DNA of 64,000 bases. Origin: an uncultured Rhodanobacteraceae bacterium (GTDB lineage: Bacteria > Pseudomonadota > Gammaproteobacteria > Xanthomonadales > SZUA-5). The DNA lies in the NCBI GenBank assembly GCA_937928755.1, contig CALEZI010000135.1:10584-74583 (forward strand). The letters run 5' to 3'. Shown here piece by piece: positions 11,101 to 19,451 of the stretch (position 1 is the first letter of the stretch; the number at the start of each line of letters is the position of its first letter). A model generated the notes under the pieces. That model saw only the letters and a program-made list of their open reading frames with translations, did no database searches and was not told the DNA's origin. The position numbers were made by a program, and so were the translations under genes.

Positions 11101-12424
11101 GCGCAGCAGCGGCCGCACCCGGCTTTACCTCAGTCGCAATCTGACCACCGGCGAACTCGGCAATGGCGACAGCCTCAATGTGAAGGTGACGCCGGATGGC
11201 CGCTGGGGCGTGTTCGAGACGCTGGCGAGCAACCTGACTGCCGGCGATACCAACAGTACGCGCGACATCTATCGCTTCGAGATCAGCAACGGCCTGCTGT
11301 CGCGGCTCGAACGCGTCTCGACTTCGCGCCACGGCGCGCAGGGCAATGGCCACAGCCGCAATCCGTCGATCTCCGACGACGGGCAGTTCATCACTTTCGA
11401 AACCGACGCCAGCAACCTGATCGAACTCGACCGCAACGCCACCAGCGACATCCTGGTCAAGTGGATGGAGACTGGCGAAGTCGTGCGCCTGTCGCGCACG
11501 GTGGACGGCAACCAGCCGAACGGGGCGAGCGCGCAGCCGGCGATTTCCGGCGACGGATCGGTCATCGTGTTCGGCTCGGCCGCCTCGAACCTCGCGCCCG
11601 CGGACGCCAACGGCGTGCCCGATGTGTTTTCGGTCGACGTGCGCGAGGGCGCGACGGATGGAAGCTCCGGGCCGCTCGACGAACCCGGCCTGAGCCGCTT
11701 CGCGCTGCCGGCGCCGAACCCGCCGAATGCCAACTGTCCATCCGGCTTCTTCTCGGCGATCGTCGACGACGGTCCCGGCGCGGGATTGACGGCGGGGGCC
11801 TTCGGCATGGAACTCTTGCTCGACGAACCCGGTACCCGCGTGCTCGCCGGCGGGCTCAATTTCGGCGGTCTGATCGACGTCGGCCAGGTCGGGTTCGCGG
11901 CCTTCAACATCGCCAATGCGGCGGGCGAGCCGCAACGCCTGAACCTCAGCCTGACCGGCAGCGGCGCCGATGCCGGCGCCGAAGGCACGCCGATGCGCAT
12001 CCGCGTGTCGCGGCGCACCGCGACCACCAGCGACGCCGTGTTCGAGGCCACCGAGCTGATCACGCTGGGTACGCCCTTCGTGACCAGCATCGACCTGCCA
12101 CCGGCCTTCTACGAGGCCACCGTGGCGCCGACCAGCGGTACGCCCGGCGGCGCGCCCGAAGGGCAGTTCTTCTTCTCCTTGACCACCAGCTTCATCGGCC
12201 GGCCGGGTGGTGGTTTCCAGGGCGGCGCGGTGGTCGGCGGTTACCATGCCACGCACCCCTTCGGCGGCGTCAGCGGGTTCGCTGCGTTCTGCCTGGCGAC
12301 GCCGCACACCACCTCGGTGCGCGTGCTGTCGCGACCGAGCTACGGGCCCGCCGGCGCGCAGGATCTGCGGCTGCGCATCCGCGACGCCGAACAGCGCGAC
12401 GTGGTGGTGGTGCCGTCGGGGTAA
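8126..12424 (+). CDS. Giant secreted repeat protein: about 13 Kelch-like repeats plus TolB/PD40-like repeats
   Basis: The 1432-residue protein has a signal peptide (1-20). From about residue 105 to 760 it holds about 13 repeats of roughly 50 residues with the core LYVGGSFxxAGGQPASxxARWNGSAWSALG. From about 775 to 1180 there are seven repeats of the type ISxDGxxVxFxSxASNLVAGDxNxxxDIY, like TolB/PD40 propeller blades. A C-terminal beta-rich domain has no clear match. The layout predicts at least two beta-propellers on a secreted or surface protein. At DNA level the 18-base word gcgcgctggaacggcagc recurs once per repeat. ATG 8126 follows CCGGAGG. Function is unknown; adhesion or binding is a guess. 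Confidence 0.85.
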   Translation: MKRSVAVSLLLSWFVATAACAVPASSGSGGPGRDWPLAEFFHHAGAAAGAAAAAGMARSAAHQAFVDPRLQRVRRSLPDKLFGVPSGCNGFIYAMATAPSGLVYVGGSFSACEDVLASNVVAYDPVTRRFRSLGDGAGNGVDAGSFGGVYALAAVGDELYVGGAFAAAGGQPASNIARWNGSQWSTLGAAELNGVNGVVLDLASAGSELYVGGGFALAGGAPAPGIARWNGSAWSALGAGVGASGDGLVYAVLVAGSDVYVGGSFSQAGGQPASNVARWNGSAWSALGSGAGNGVNGVVFALAAIGSEVYVGGQYSVAGGTQADALARWNGSAWSVVGTADANGVSGGVLELRALGSDLYVGGFFVTAGDQPANAVARWNGSAWSALGSGAQNGVDNTVWALSPAGAELFVGGEFDAAGGEPASFMASWNGSVWRAPGSSAGNGLNNVVDALAIYRNDLHAGGAFTQAAGLPASKVARWNGSNWSTLGSGETNGVDSRVHALEVLGSDLYVGGRFGNAGGQPASLIARWNGSAWSTLGAGLGGAFPSVLAIEAVGSDLYVGGEFTLAGGQTANKIARWNGSAWSALGSGSANGVSAGDFIAVHAIAALGSDVYVGGSFTEAGGQPAGGIARWNGSSWSNLGSGVNNAVYALAAAGSDLYVGGVFSEAGGQPISGVARWNGSAWLPLGTAQLNGVNGTVYALAVNGSDLFVGGSFTRAGGQVANGLARWDGNAWHGLSVDAPPQEIRAMLIDNGVLYAGGAGLTQTPLPDLLSVAAGGALANARSDRPVVSRNGNRISFVSEASNLVAGDSNGRSDIYTRDPVAGTLARTSAAAEAINGGAQESFTDPAISADGARVAFSGSSGQVYAVIGGAGRVVSRSAAGAPGNGPSGKAHLPGSGTLAFFESQASNLLAGADGNAAVADIFVADLATGAVTLVTSGPNGEPANGPSTQPWATDDGQTVVFSTLATNLVPASAAQPKAVHNGTVLQATMMRSSGRTRLYLSRNLTTGELGNGDSLNVKVTPDGRWGVFETLASNLTAGDTNSTRDIYRFEISNGLLSRLERVSTSRHGAQGNGHSRNPSISDDGQFITFETDASNLIELDRNATSDILVKWMETGEVVRLSRTVDGNQPNGASAQPAISGDGSVIVFGSAASNLAPADANGVPDVFSVDVREGATDGSSGPLDEPGLSRFALPAPNPPNANCPSGFFSAIVDDGPGAGLTAGAFGMELLLDEPGTRVLAGGLNFGGLIDVGQVGFAAFNIANAAGEPQRLNLSLTGSGADAGAEGTPMRIRVSRRTATTSDAVFEATELITLGTPFVTSIDLPPAFYEATVAPTSGTPGGAPEGQFFFSLTTSFIGRPGGGFQGGAVVGGYHATHPFGGVSGFAAFCLATPHTTSVRVLSRPSYGPAGAQDLRLRIRDAEQRDVVVVPSG

Positions 12425-12779
12425 GGCCAGCCCGCCCGCCCAGGCGAGCCGATTCGGTAACCGCTCGGCTCGTCTTGGCGATAACATCCCGGGCGATGTC
12501 CGGGTGCGGGTCCCACAAATGACTTTGACTGTTTCCGCGTCTCTTGCCTTGGATGCCAGCCTGCTTGTGGCCCGAAGGCATTGCCGCCAGACGTTCGGCC
12601 GATCGTGCGGCGTGCCGCGTGGGGGCGATCGCTCCGAGTTTCGCCATGGCCCGGCCACGACGGCTCCTCGCGCCTGGTCGCGGAACAGTTCCGTCGGAAC
12701 TTCCGCCAGGTCTGTTGCGGAACACCACCGCAGCGCCATTGTGCGCGTGCGACAGCTTGCGGCCCAGGCACGGTAGCCG
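12425..12779. other. 355-base gene-free stretch between two plus-strand genes
   Basis: No supported gene was seen on either strand. Near the start lies a hairpin, CGAGCCGA (12445-12452) with TCGGCTCG (12465-12472), which could end the transcript of the repeat protein gene, although no T-tract follows. A small palindrome GTTCCGTCGGAAC lies about 90 bases before the next start codon. A promoter for the next gene is expected here but none is convincing. Confidence 0.5.
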
Positions 12780-14753
12780 ATGCGAATCGAGGGAGTACGG
12801 CACGCCCTGGCGGCCCATGCGAGCGGTCCGGTCGGCGTCTTGCTGATCGTCGCCGCGACGGCCCTGGCGTTCTGGCCGGGGCTCCTGGGCGATTTCGTTT
12901 TCGACGATTTTCCCAACATCGCGACGAACCCGGCGTTCGCCCAGCCGGTCCGGAGTCTGGCCGATCTGTGGGAGGTGATCCTGTCATCGCCGGCCAGTTC
13001 GGTCGGTCGTCCGCTGGCCGTGATCACCTTCGCCGGGAATTTCATCGCGACCGGACTGGATCCGTTCTGGTTCAAGCTGACCAACCTGATGCTGCACGCT
13101 GTCAACGGCGTATTGCTCTGGTGGTTCATCCGGCGTCTCTGGTCGATGCCCGAGCTGTCGAATTGTTTTGCGCGCGCCGACACCGATCCGCGCCGCGCGA
13201 GTTTGTGGTTTGCGCTGTGCTGGAGCGCGCTGGCGATTCACGTTTCGGCGCTGTTCCTGATCGTCCAGCGGATGGAGCTGTTGGCGCACACCTTCGTCAT
13301 GATGTCGCTGATCGTTTATGTCGATGGGCGCCGACGGCTGATCGCCGGCGAGCGCGGGGGTGCTCCGCGGATCGCCGCGGCGCTGCTACTGCTGCCGTTG
13401 CTGGGCGTGCTGGCCAAGGAATCGGCGGCGCTGGCACCGGCATTCGCTTTTGCGCTGGAGATATACGTATTCCGCTTTGCCGCGGCGGGCGCGCGGGCGC
13501 GACGTCTGCTGCCGCTCACTTATGCAGTCCTTTTTGCGCTGGCGAGCACCCTGTTCGTGGTGTGGTTGTTGCCTGCGGTGCTCGATCCCGCCGGTTGGTC
13601 GGGACGCAACTTCGACCTGGGCGAGCGTCTGTGGTCGGAGGCACGCATCCTCTGGTTGTACTTGCGCTGGATCTTCACGCCGGACCTCACGGCGATGAGC
13701 CTTTACCACGACGCCTACACGGTTTCGCGCGGCTGGCTGGAGCCGCCGTCCACGGCGCTCTCGGTGCTCGCGTGGCTGATGGTTCTTGCTGTGCTCGTGG
13801 GGCTCGCGCGGCGGCGATCGCTGCTCGGACTCGGCATCGCGGTCTACCTCATCGCCCACCTGCTGACCGCGACGGTATTTCAGCTTGAGTTGATTTTCGA
13901 GCACCGCAACTACACGGCATCGATCGGTGCGCTTCTGGCGCTGCTGCCGCTGTGGTTGCGCATGCGCACGGGGGCCGGTCGGGTGCGGACGCTGGCGAAC
14001 CTGCTCGTGGCCGTGTTCCTGTTCGGTCAATTGGCGTGCACCGCCGCACGGGCGCTGGAGTGGGGCGATCCATTGCGGCACGCGCAAGCCGAGGCGGCGC
14101 GCAACCCAACGTCGCCGCGCGCGGTTTACGAACTGGGCCGACTGCAATACCTGATCTCCGGTCGCGATCCGGAGCATCCTGCCTTCGCCCTTGCCGTGGC
14201 AAGTTTTCGCCGCGCTGCGGCGCTCGAAGGCGCCTCGGCCTTGCCCTTGCAGGCCTTGCTGATCGCGTCCTCGCGCGCCGGCAAAGGCGACGATCCGGAA
14301 CTGTGGGAGGCGCTGCACAAGCACTTGCGCGAAGGTCGCATGGACGTGCAGACCAGCGCCGCCGTGCAGGAACTGGTGACTTGCGCCGGGCAGGGCGAGT
14401 GCAGTTTTCCACCACGGCAACTGGTGACTGCACTGATCATCGCGGTGAATCGCGACAATCCACCCGCCGACCTGCTGGTCGCGTACGGCACCCTGGCGAT
14501 CACGCTGCTGAAGGATCGCGTGCTCGCCGAGGAGTTGTTCCGCGCAGCGCTGGACCGCGACCCGCGCAATCCGTTGCGCTGGTATTCCTATGGCCAGCAC
14601 CTCGCCATCGATGGACGCCTCGACGAAGCCGAGCAGGCCGTGCAGCGCATGCAGCAACTCGATCGCTGGCAACGGCATCGGCGCAAACGTGAGGCGCTGC
14701 AGGCGATGATTGCGCAGCTTCGCGAGCAGGCCCGGCAAAGCGGCTCGGGTTGA
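12780..14753 (+). CDS. Polytopic membrane protein with C-terminal TPR region (Tmtc/GT39-like)
   Basis: The 657-residue protein has about ten hydrophobic segments up to residue 425, then soluble TPR-like helices to the end. The early loop FDDFPNI after the first membrane helix resembles the acidic first loop of GT-C glycosyltransferases and TMTC-type proteins, and VGRPLAVITF and LHAVNGVLLWW fit that family. The likely role is transfer of sugar from a lipid carrier on the outer face of the inner membrane, but no donor can be named. The start is fixed by an in-frame stop two codons upstream; no good ribosome site is seen. Confidence 0.75.
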   Translation: MRIEGVRHALAAHASGPVGVLLIVAATALAFWPGLLGDFVFDDFPNIATNPAFAQPVRSLADLWEVILSSPASSVGRPLAVITFAGNFIATGLDPFWFKLTNLMLHAVNGVLLWWFIRRLWSMPELSNCFARADTDPRRASLWFALCWSALAIHVSALFLIVQRMELLAHTFVMMSLIVYVDGRRRLIAGERGGAPRIAAALLLLPLLGVLAKESAALAPAFAFALEIYVFRFAAAGARARRLLPLTYAVLFALASTLFVVWLLPAVLDPAGWSGRNFDLGERLWSEARILWLYLRWIFTPDLTAMSLYHDAYTVSRGWLEPPSTALSVLAWLMVLAVLVGLARRRSLLGLGIAVYLIAHLLTATVFQLELIFEHRNYTASIGALLALLPLWLRMRTGAGRVRTLANLLVAVFLFGQLACTAARALEWGDPLRHAQAEAARNPTSPRAVYELGRLQYLISGRDPEHPAFALAVASFRRAAALEGASALPLQALLIASSRAGKGDDPELWEALHKHLREGRMDVQTSAAVQELVTCAGQGECSFPPRQLVTALIIAVNRDNPPADLLVAYGTLAITLLKDRVLAEELFRAALDRDPRNPLRWYSYGQHLAIDGRLDEAEQAVQRMQQLDRWQRHRRKREALQAMIAQLREQARQSGSG

Positions 14754-14828
14754 TCGGCGCCCACGCTGCTGGCGCCATCCGGGCACCGATCGATTTCCGT
14801 ATCCCCGCTATTTCAACGAGGACCACCG

Positions 14829-15764
14829 ATGGCCCAGGGCACCCACGATTTCGTCGACGATCCGCGCAATGCGTCGATCCTGATCTACATCAACGGCGCA
14901 TTGCTGCCGCGCGCTCAGGCGAGCGTCTCGGTGTTCGATTCCGGTTTCGTGCTCGGCGATGGCGTGTGGGAGGGCCTGCGCGTGGTGAATGGCCATCCGG
15001 CTTTTCTCGATGCACATCTCGACCGGCTGTATGAGGGCGCGAAGGCGATTGCGCTCGATATCGGTTTGGACCGCGCGGCGTTGACCGCGGCGATCTACGA
15101 CACGCTGCGCGGTAACCGCATGCATGATGGCGTGCACATCCGCCTGATGGTGACGCGCGGCATCAAGCGCACGCCGTACCAGGACCCGCGCATGTGCATC
15201 GGGCCGGCCACCGTGGTGATCATCCCCGAGTTCAAGCAGCCGCTGCCGCAGGTGCTCGAGCGCGGCCTGACGCTGTTCACCGTGCATGTACGTCGCGGTT
15301 ACCCGGATGTGCAGGATCCCAAGCTCAACAGCCACAGCAAGCTCAATTGCATCACCGCGTGCATCCAGGCTTCAGCGGCCGGCGCCGACGAAGCGCTGAT
15401 GCTGGATCCGCACGGCTTCGTCGCCACCTGCAACTCGACCCACTTCTTCATCGTCCGTCGCGGCGAGGTGTGGACCTCCAGCGGCGACTATTGCCTCGGC
15501 GGCATCACGCGCGCCAATGTGCTCAGGGTCTGTCGCGAAAACGGCATCCCGGCGCATGAGCGCAACTTCAGCTTGACCGAGGTTTACGGCGCCGAAGAGG
15601 CATTCGTCACTGGCACTTTTGCCGGTGTCGTGCCGGTCAAGACGGTCGATGGCCGCGTGCTCGAATCGGCCAGACCCGAGGGACGAGCGATGATCCGGCG
15701 CCTGCAGACGCTCTATCGCGAACTGGTGATGCGCGATATCGCTGCGCGTGGGGCTGCGGCATGA
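14829..15764 (+). CDS. Class IV (branched-chain/D-amino acid type) aminotransferase
   Basis: The 311-residue protein has the fold-type IV PLP enzyme layout: INGALLPRAQASVSVFDSGF at the N-terminus, the probable PLP lysine at residue 171 in SHSKLN, and a GGITRANVL phosphate-cup segment. It transfers amino groups between an amino acid and a 2-oxoacid. Whether the substrate is branched-chain, D-amino acid or aminodeoxychorismate cannot be settled from sequence; the KLNSHSKLN site is closest to IlvE-like members. Its stop overlaps the start of the next gene by 4 bases (ATGA), so it is translationally coupled to the sulfotransferase-like gene. Confidence 0.88.
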   Translation: MAQGTHDFVDDPRNASILIYINGALLPRAQASVSVFDSGFVLGDGVWEGLRVVNGHPAFLDAHLDRLYEGAKAIALDIGLDRAALTAAIYDTLRGNRMHDGVHIRLMVTRGIKRTPYQDPRMCIGPATVVIIPEFKQPLPQVLERGLTLFTVHVRRGYPDVQDPKLNSHSKLNCITACIQASAAGADEALMLDPHGFVATCNSTHFFIVRRGEVWTSSGDYCLGGITRANVLRVCRENGIPAHERNFSLTEVYGAEEAFVTGTFAGVVPVKTVDGRVLESARPEGRAMIRRLQTLYRELVMRDIAARGAAA

Positions 15765-16498
15765 GTGCCCCGCTGCGGATAGCGATGTGGTCGGGGCCGC
15801 GCAACATCTCGACCGCAATGATGCGCGCGTGGGAGAACCGCGAGGATTGTGTGGTCAGCGACGAGCCGCTGTATGCGCATTACCTCGCGGCCACCGGCGC
15901 CGATCATCCGGGGCGCGACGAGGTGATCGCCGCCGGCGAAACCGACTGGCGCAAGGTGGTCGCCGACCTGCTCGGCCCGGTACCCGAGGGCAAGCCGATC
16001 TGGTACCAGAAGCACATGTGCCATCACCTGCTGCCGGGGATGGGGCGCGACTGGATCATGGATCTGAGCAATGTGCTGCTGATCCGCGATCCGGCCGAGG
16101 TGGTGGCGTCTTACCTGCGCGCGCGCGGCACGGTCAGCGCCGAGGAGATCGGGTTGCCACAACAGGCCGAGTTGTTCGATCGGCTGAGCGCGCACCTGGG
16201 CCAGCCGCCGCCAGTGATCGATGCGGGCGACTTCCTCGCCGATCCAGAAGGCCATCTGCGCAAGTTGTGCGCGCTGCTCGGCATCGAGTTCACGCCGCGC
16301 ATGCTGCAGTGGCCGGCCGGCCCGCGCGCCAGCGACGGCATCTGGGCAGCGCACTGGTATCACGCCGTGTGGCAGTCGACCGGCTTCGAAAAGCCGCGCC
16401 GCGAGCCCTGCGAACTTGATCGCAGCGCCAGTTCGGTGGTCGCCGAATGTCGCGACATCTACCAGCGCTTGCGCGCGGTTCGCCTGCGGCCCGGATGA
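15761..16498 (+). CDS. Sulfotransferase-like P-loop protein coupled to the aminotransferase
   Basis: The 245-residue protein starts with a PAPS-type phosphate loop, WSGPRNISTAMMRAW (about residues 9-23), and has the second binding element LLIRDPAEVVASY (about 107-119), both typical of sulfotransferases. It should move sulfate from PAPS to a hydroxyl or amine, but proteins of this branch lack known substrates. The gene begins inside the aminotransferase stop codon, so the two are one unit. A palindromic repeat follows directly after the stop. Confidence 0.85.
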   Translation: MSAPLRIAMWSGPRNISTAMMRAWENREDCVVSDEPLYAHYLAATGADHPGRDEVIAAGETDWRKVVADLLGPVPEGKPIWYQKHMCHHLLPGMGRDWIMDLSNVLLIRDPAEVVASYLRARGTVSAEEIGLPQQAELFDRLSAHLGQPPPVIDAGDFLADPEGHLRKLCALLGIEFTPRMLQWPAGPRASDGIWAAHWYHAVWQSTGFEKPRREPCELDRSASSVVAECRDIYQRLRAVRLRPG

Positions 16499-16506
16499 TC
16501 GGCGCG

Positions 16507-16566
16507 TGGGAGCGACCTTGTGTCGCGAGCTCCAGCACCCAAAGCTCGCGACGCAAGGTCGCTCCA
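16507..16566. repeat. REP-like hairpin after the sulfotransferase gene
   Basis: The arms are ggagcgaccttgtgtcgcga and its near-perfect inverse tcgcgacgcaaggtcgctcc, separated by about 20 bases. It lies between two convergent genes, a usual place for REP elements and also for bidirectional transcription ends. No T-tract is visible. Confidence 0.75.
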
Positions 16567-16623
16567 ACGGTTGCTGTCAATTCGGCGAAGTTACTCCGCC
16601 GAGGCGGCAGTCATCGCCTTCGC

Positions 16624-17130
16624 TCAGGGCGTGCGGAACGAATTCAGCACCTTCATCGCCGCGTCGAAGCCCGGCTTGTCGTCCCGGTAAACGGAAAACC
16701 AGATCTCGGCGATGTTGCCGTCGTTGAGAGCGACGTACCACATCACGAAACCGGTTTCCTCGCCTTCCGAATCGACACCCTTGCCGGCCACCGCCATGGT
16801 GGTGAGGCCGCGGTGGTCGAGCGTCTCGGGGTCCTTCATCTCGAGGTCGCTGAAGGTTTCTTCGAGAAACTTGAACGACTCGGCGAGCGCGTCGTCCATT
16901 GCCGACTGGTCGCCGGGAATCGTGCGCAACTGCAGGTTGACGCCAGACGGGCCGGTCAGGGTCACGTAATCACCGACTTCCTCGCCGGGCTCGACGTCCC
17001 AGTTGGCGGGGTGATCGATCAGGAAGCTGGCATTGTCCGGTCCCGGATAAGCGAGCGTCTTGGCCGCGGCCGGGCCGGCGGCGAACAGACTTGCAACGAA
17101 CAGCAGCGGTACCCATAGAACTGACTTCAT
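16624..17130 (-). CDS. Secreted protein of unknown function (lipoprotein LpqN/PsbP-like size)
   Basis: The 168-residue protein has a signal peptide ending at AAGPAAA (about residue 23). The mature part starts LAYPGPDNASFLIDHPANWDV and ends with a LNSFR motif; this pattern is seen in small periplasmic proteins related to PsbP/Mog1 folds, where a domain opens with a hydrophobic strand followed by PxxW. I do not recognise a specific family. ATG 17130 was chosen because it gives a clean signal peptide. It is divergent from the gene at 17331. Confidence 0.75.
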   Translation of the reverse strand: MKSVLWVPLLFVASLFAAGPAAAKTLAYPGPDNASFLIDHPANWDVEPGEEVGDYVTLTGPSGVNLQLRTIPGDQSAMDDALAESFKFLEETFSDLEMKDPETLDHRGLTTMAVAGKGVDSEGEETGFVMWYVALNDGNIAEIWFSVYRDDKPGFDAAMKVLNSFRTP

Positions 17131-17330
17131 CGACGCGACCCCTGTAGTGGTGAACGGCACCGACTGTGGCTACGGTTCGCCCGCGCGCACGCCGGTTCGC
17201 CAACATACTCCGTGGCGAACGGCGCGTGCAGTGGGCGGTGCCGTGGCATTCATGCCGATCCGTGACTTTCAGCACTTTTTGGTGTGCTACATCACTACGA
17301 CACTACAGCTCCAACCCAAGGAGCGCGACC

Positions 17331-18212
17331 ATGAAGCTGAAACTGCTCACGATGTCCCTGCTGCTGACTGGCGCGTTCGCCGTGGCGCAGCCCGTTCTCG
17401 CTGCATCCAGTGCCGTCGCGGCCCCACAATCCAGCAGTCAGTCCATCCCCGACCCGGCGCAGCAGATCCGCGAACTGGCGCGTAGCCTGCGAGCCAACGA
17501 TCTGGCGGCGCTGCTTCGGGCGATGGTGCCGCCGTCGAAGCTGCGGGAGATTCGCCAGGTGTATGAGCTGAAGCGTGGCGAGCCGACCAGTGCCGAGGAT
17601 CGCGCCGAGTTCGAAGAGAAGCTGGCGCGGATCACGGCGCCCGATGCGGTCGATACGCTGATGGCGGAGTTCGAGCCCAAGCTGATCGAAGCGCGACCGC
17701 AGGCCGCGGGCGCGACGATGATGGGCATCGGCGCCCTGCAAATGGCGATTGCCTCGCCCGAGAGCGACCTCACCGAAGAACAACGCGCGACCTTGCGCGC
17801 GGCATTGCCGGGCATCCAGCGCTGGGTCACGACCACCGACTTCCTGAGTTCGGTGTCGCTGCGTCAGGCGCTCACCCTGGTCACCGACGCGGCGCGCGGC
17901 ACTGGCATCGGCAACCTCGACCAGTTGAAGATGCTGTCCTTCGAGGAAGTGCTCGCCAAGGCCGGCAGCGTGATGGCGGCCAGCAAGCAGGCGGTGCGCA
18001 TCTACGGTCTCGACCTCGACGCCATCCTCGCCTCGACCGAAGTCGAGGTGCTGGAAGTGGCCGGAACGAAGGCGCGCGTGCGCACCACGGTGACCGTGTT
18101 CGACGCGCCGATCTCCGGCGAAATCGAGCTGGTCCTGGTCGAGGGGCGCTGGTTCGGCAAACATGCGCTCGGCGAGATCGACATCGACATCGACGAGCGC
18201 AGCGAAAGCTGA
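17331..18212 (+). CDS. Exported protein of unknown function
   Basis: The 293-residue protein has a signal peptide (about 1-25), then a mainly helical mature part with LRANDLAALLRAMVPPSKL and repeated short helices, and a C-terminal beta region rich in Glu/Val ending IDIDIDERSES. The pattern resembles uncharacterised Xanthomonadales periplasmic proteins. The ATG at 17331 follows CAAGGAG at a good distance, which fixes the start over an upstream open frame. A hairpin with CCCGGTGC arms follows. Confidence 0.78.
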   Translation: MKLKLLTMSLLLTGAFAVAQPVLAASSAVAAPQSSSQSIPDPAQQIRELARSLRANDLAALLRAMVPPSKLREIRQVYELKRGEPTSAEDRAEFEEKLARITAPDAVDTLMAEFEPKLIEARPQAAGATMMGIGALQMAIASPESDLTEEQRATLRAALPGIQRWVTTTDFLSSVSLRQALTLVTDAARGTGIGNLDQLKMLSFEEVLAKAGSVMAASKQAVRIYGLDLDAILASTEVEVLEVAGTKARVRTTVTVFDAPISGEIELVLVEGRWFGKHALGEIDIDIDERSES

Positions 18213-18232
18213 GACGACGCCGACCTGACGGG

Positions 18233-18267
18233 GCCCGGTGCGCGCGTATCAACGCATGCACCGGGTC
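18233..18267 (+). terminator. Hairpin after the exported protein gene
   Basis: CCCGGTGCGCGCG and CGCATGCACCGGG flank a short loop about 20 bases after the stop codon. There is no T-tract, so intrinsic termination is uncertain. Confidence 0.4.
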
Positions 18268-18375
18268 ACCGTCGCCAGCAGCGTCGGTGGCTCGCTGCGC
18301 GATGCATCGGCCGCGCGAGTTCGGCGGCGCACCTTGCTGCGCTACCGGCCGACCCGCAGCGGCGCATGCGCACCT

Positions 18376-18780
18376 TCACTCGAACAGGCGCTCATCGCGC
18401 GAACTGCCGACCATCTGTTGTCGCTCTTGCACGTAGGCCGCGAAACGAGCTTGCTGGTCGGGGCGCAGCAATGCGGCAATGCGAAGGTCCTGCGCCTGGC
18501 GCATGCCGGCGAGCTGCTCGCGCTGACCGTCGGTGACTATGGTCAGTCGCGCGACCTCGGCACTGTCGTTGGCCAGCCTTGCGCGGCGCAGGGCGCGCGA
18601 TTCACGGTTGTAAGCCTGCCGCAGTGCGGCGAACTCTTTGCGATAGCTGGCCTCGATGCCGGCAAGTTCGCGAGACTGTTCGCTGTCGAGGCCCAGTCGA
18701 CCCGGCAGCGGAGCGTCCGCGTGGCCATAGGACGCATGCATCAGGGCGAGGAGCAGAACGAAAATGGACCAGAGGCGCAT
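18376..18780 (-). CDS. Small periplasmic protein, Spy/CpxP-like
   Basis: The 134-residue protein has a signal peptide (about 1-21) and an all-helical, highly charged mature region: LGLDSEQSRELAGIEASYRKEF followed by long Arg/Ala/Glu helices and LLRPDQQARFAAYVQERQ. The LxxEQ and LLxPxQQxxF elements are the features of Spy/CpxP and the heavy-metal resistor family, which are periplasmic chaperones or sensors. The ATG at 18780 was preferred over an upstream frame because it directly opens the signal peptide. Confidence 0.7.
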   Translation of the reverse strand: MRLWSIFVLLLALMHASYGHADAPLPGRLGLDSEQSRELAGIEASYRKEFAALRQAYNRESRALRRARLANDSAEVARLTIVTDGQREQLAGMRQAQDLRIAALLRPDQQARFAAYVQERQQMVGSSRDERLFE

Positions 18781-18943
18781 GTGAGTACTCGTGATGGCGG
18801 CGGATTGCCGCATTGATCGAATACGCAAGCGGGCCGGCCGAACGACATTGGTGAGCGTGCGCCGCACATCTCCGGCGCCGAACCCGAAGTTTTGCCACTA
18901 TCCTTCCCCGGCACCCTTCGTTAGGGTTCCGGGAGAACGAGCG

Positions 18944-19429
18944 ATGAAGTCCATGGCAACCGCAATCGCCGTCGTTTCGATGGTGCTCGCCAGCGCTTCC
19001 GGTCTGCCTGCGCAGGACGCCGCCGCGCAGATCGCACCGAAGTACGACGCCGAACTGGCGCAGCGGCTCGGCGGCGACGACTACGGCATGAAGAAGTACG
19101 TGCTGGTGCTGCTGAAGACCGGGCCGAAGGACGGCGAGTTCAAGGACCAGGCGCGCAGCGACATTTTCGCCGGCCACATGCAGAACATCGGGCGCCTCGC
19201 CGACGAGGGCAAGCTCGCGGTGGCCGGGCCCTTTCGCAAGAACGAGCAGGGCATGCGCGGTTTGTTCATCCTCAATGTGGAAACCGTCGAGGAAGCGCGT
19301 GTGCTGGTCGACACCGATCCGGCCGTGAGCGCGGGCATCCTGGTCGCCGAAATGACGCCCTGGTACGGATCGGCGTCGTTGATGGCGACGCCGGAGATCC
19401 ACAAGACGATCGCCAAACAGAACCCATGA
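18944..19429 (+). CDS. Exported YCII-related domain protein
   Basis: The 161-residue protein has a signal peptide (about 1-23) followed by a YCII-like ferredoxin-fold domain. Family features visible are KYVLVLLKTGP, the FAGHMQNIGRLADEGKLAVAGPF segment with its His, and the C-terminal SAGILVAEMTPWYG. Most YCII proteins are cytosolic, so export is unusual. The ATG at 18944 follows GGGAGAACGA. It is transcribed away from the Spy-like gene; enzymatic role is unknown. Confidence 0.85.
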   Translation: MKSMATAIAVVSMVLASASGLPAQDAAAQIAPKYDAELAQRLGGDDYGMKKYVLVLLKTGPKDGEFKDQARSDIFAGHMQNIGRLADEGKLAVAGPFRKNEQGMRGLFILNVETVEEARVLVDTDPAVSAGILVAEMTPWYGSASLMATPEIHKTIAKQNP

Positions 19430-19451
19430 CCGGCACTTTCTCGATCGGCGC

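Noticed and set aside
7676..13183. A continuous open frame of 1835 codons on the minus strand opposite the propeller gene
   Set aside because: It mirrors the repeats of the plus-strand gene, is rich in Arg/Ala/Gly and has no family match. High GC and regular codon use make long antisense frames by chance.
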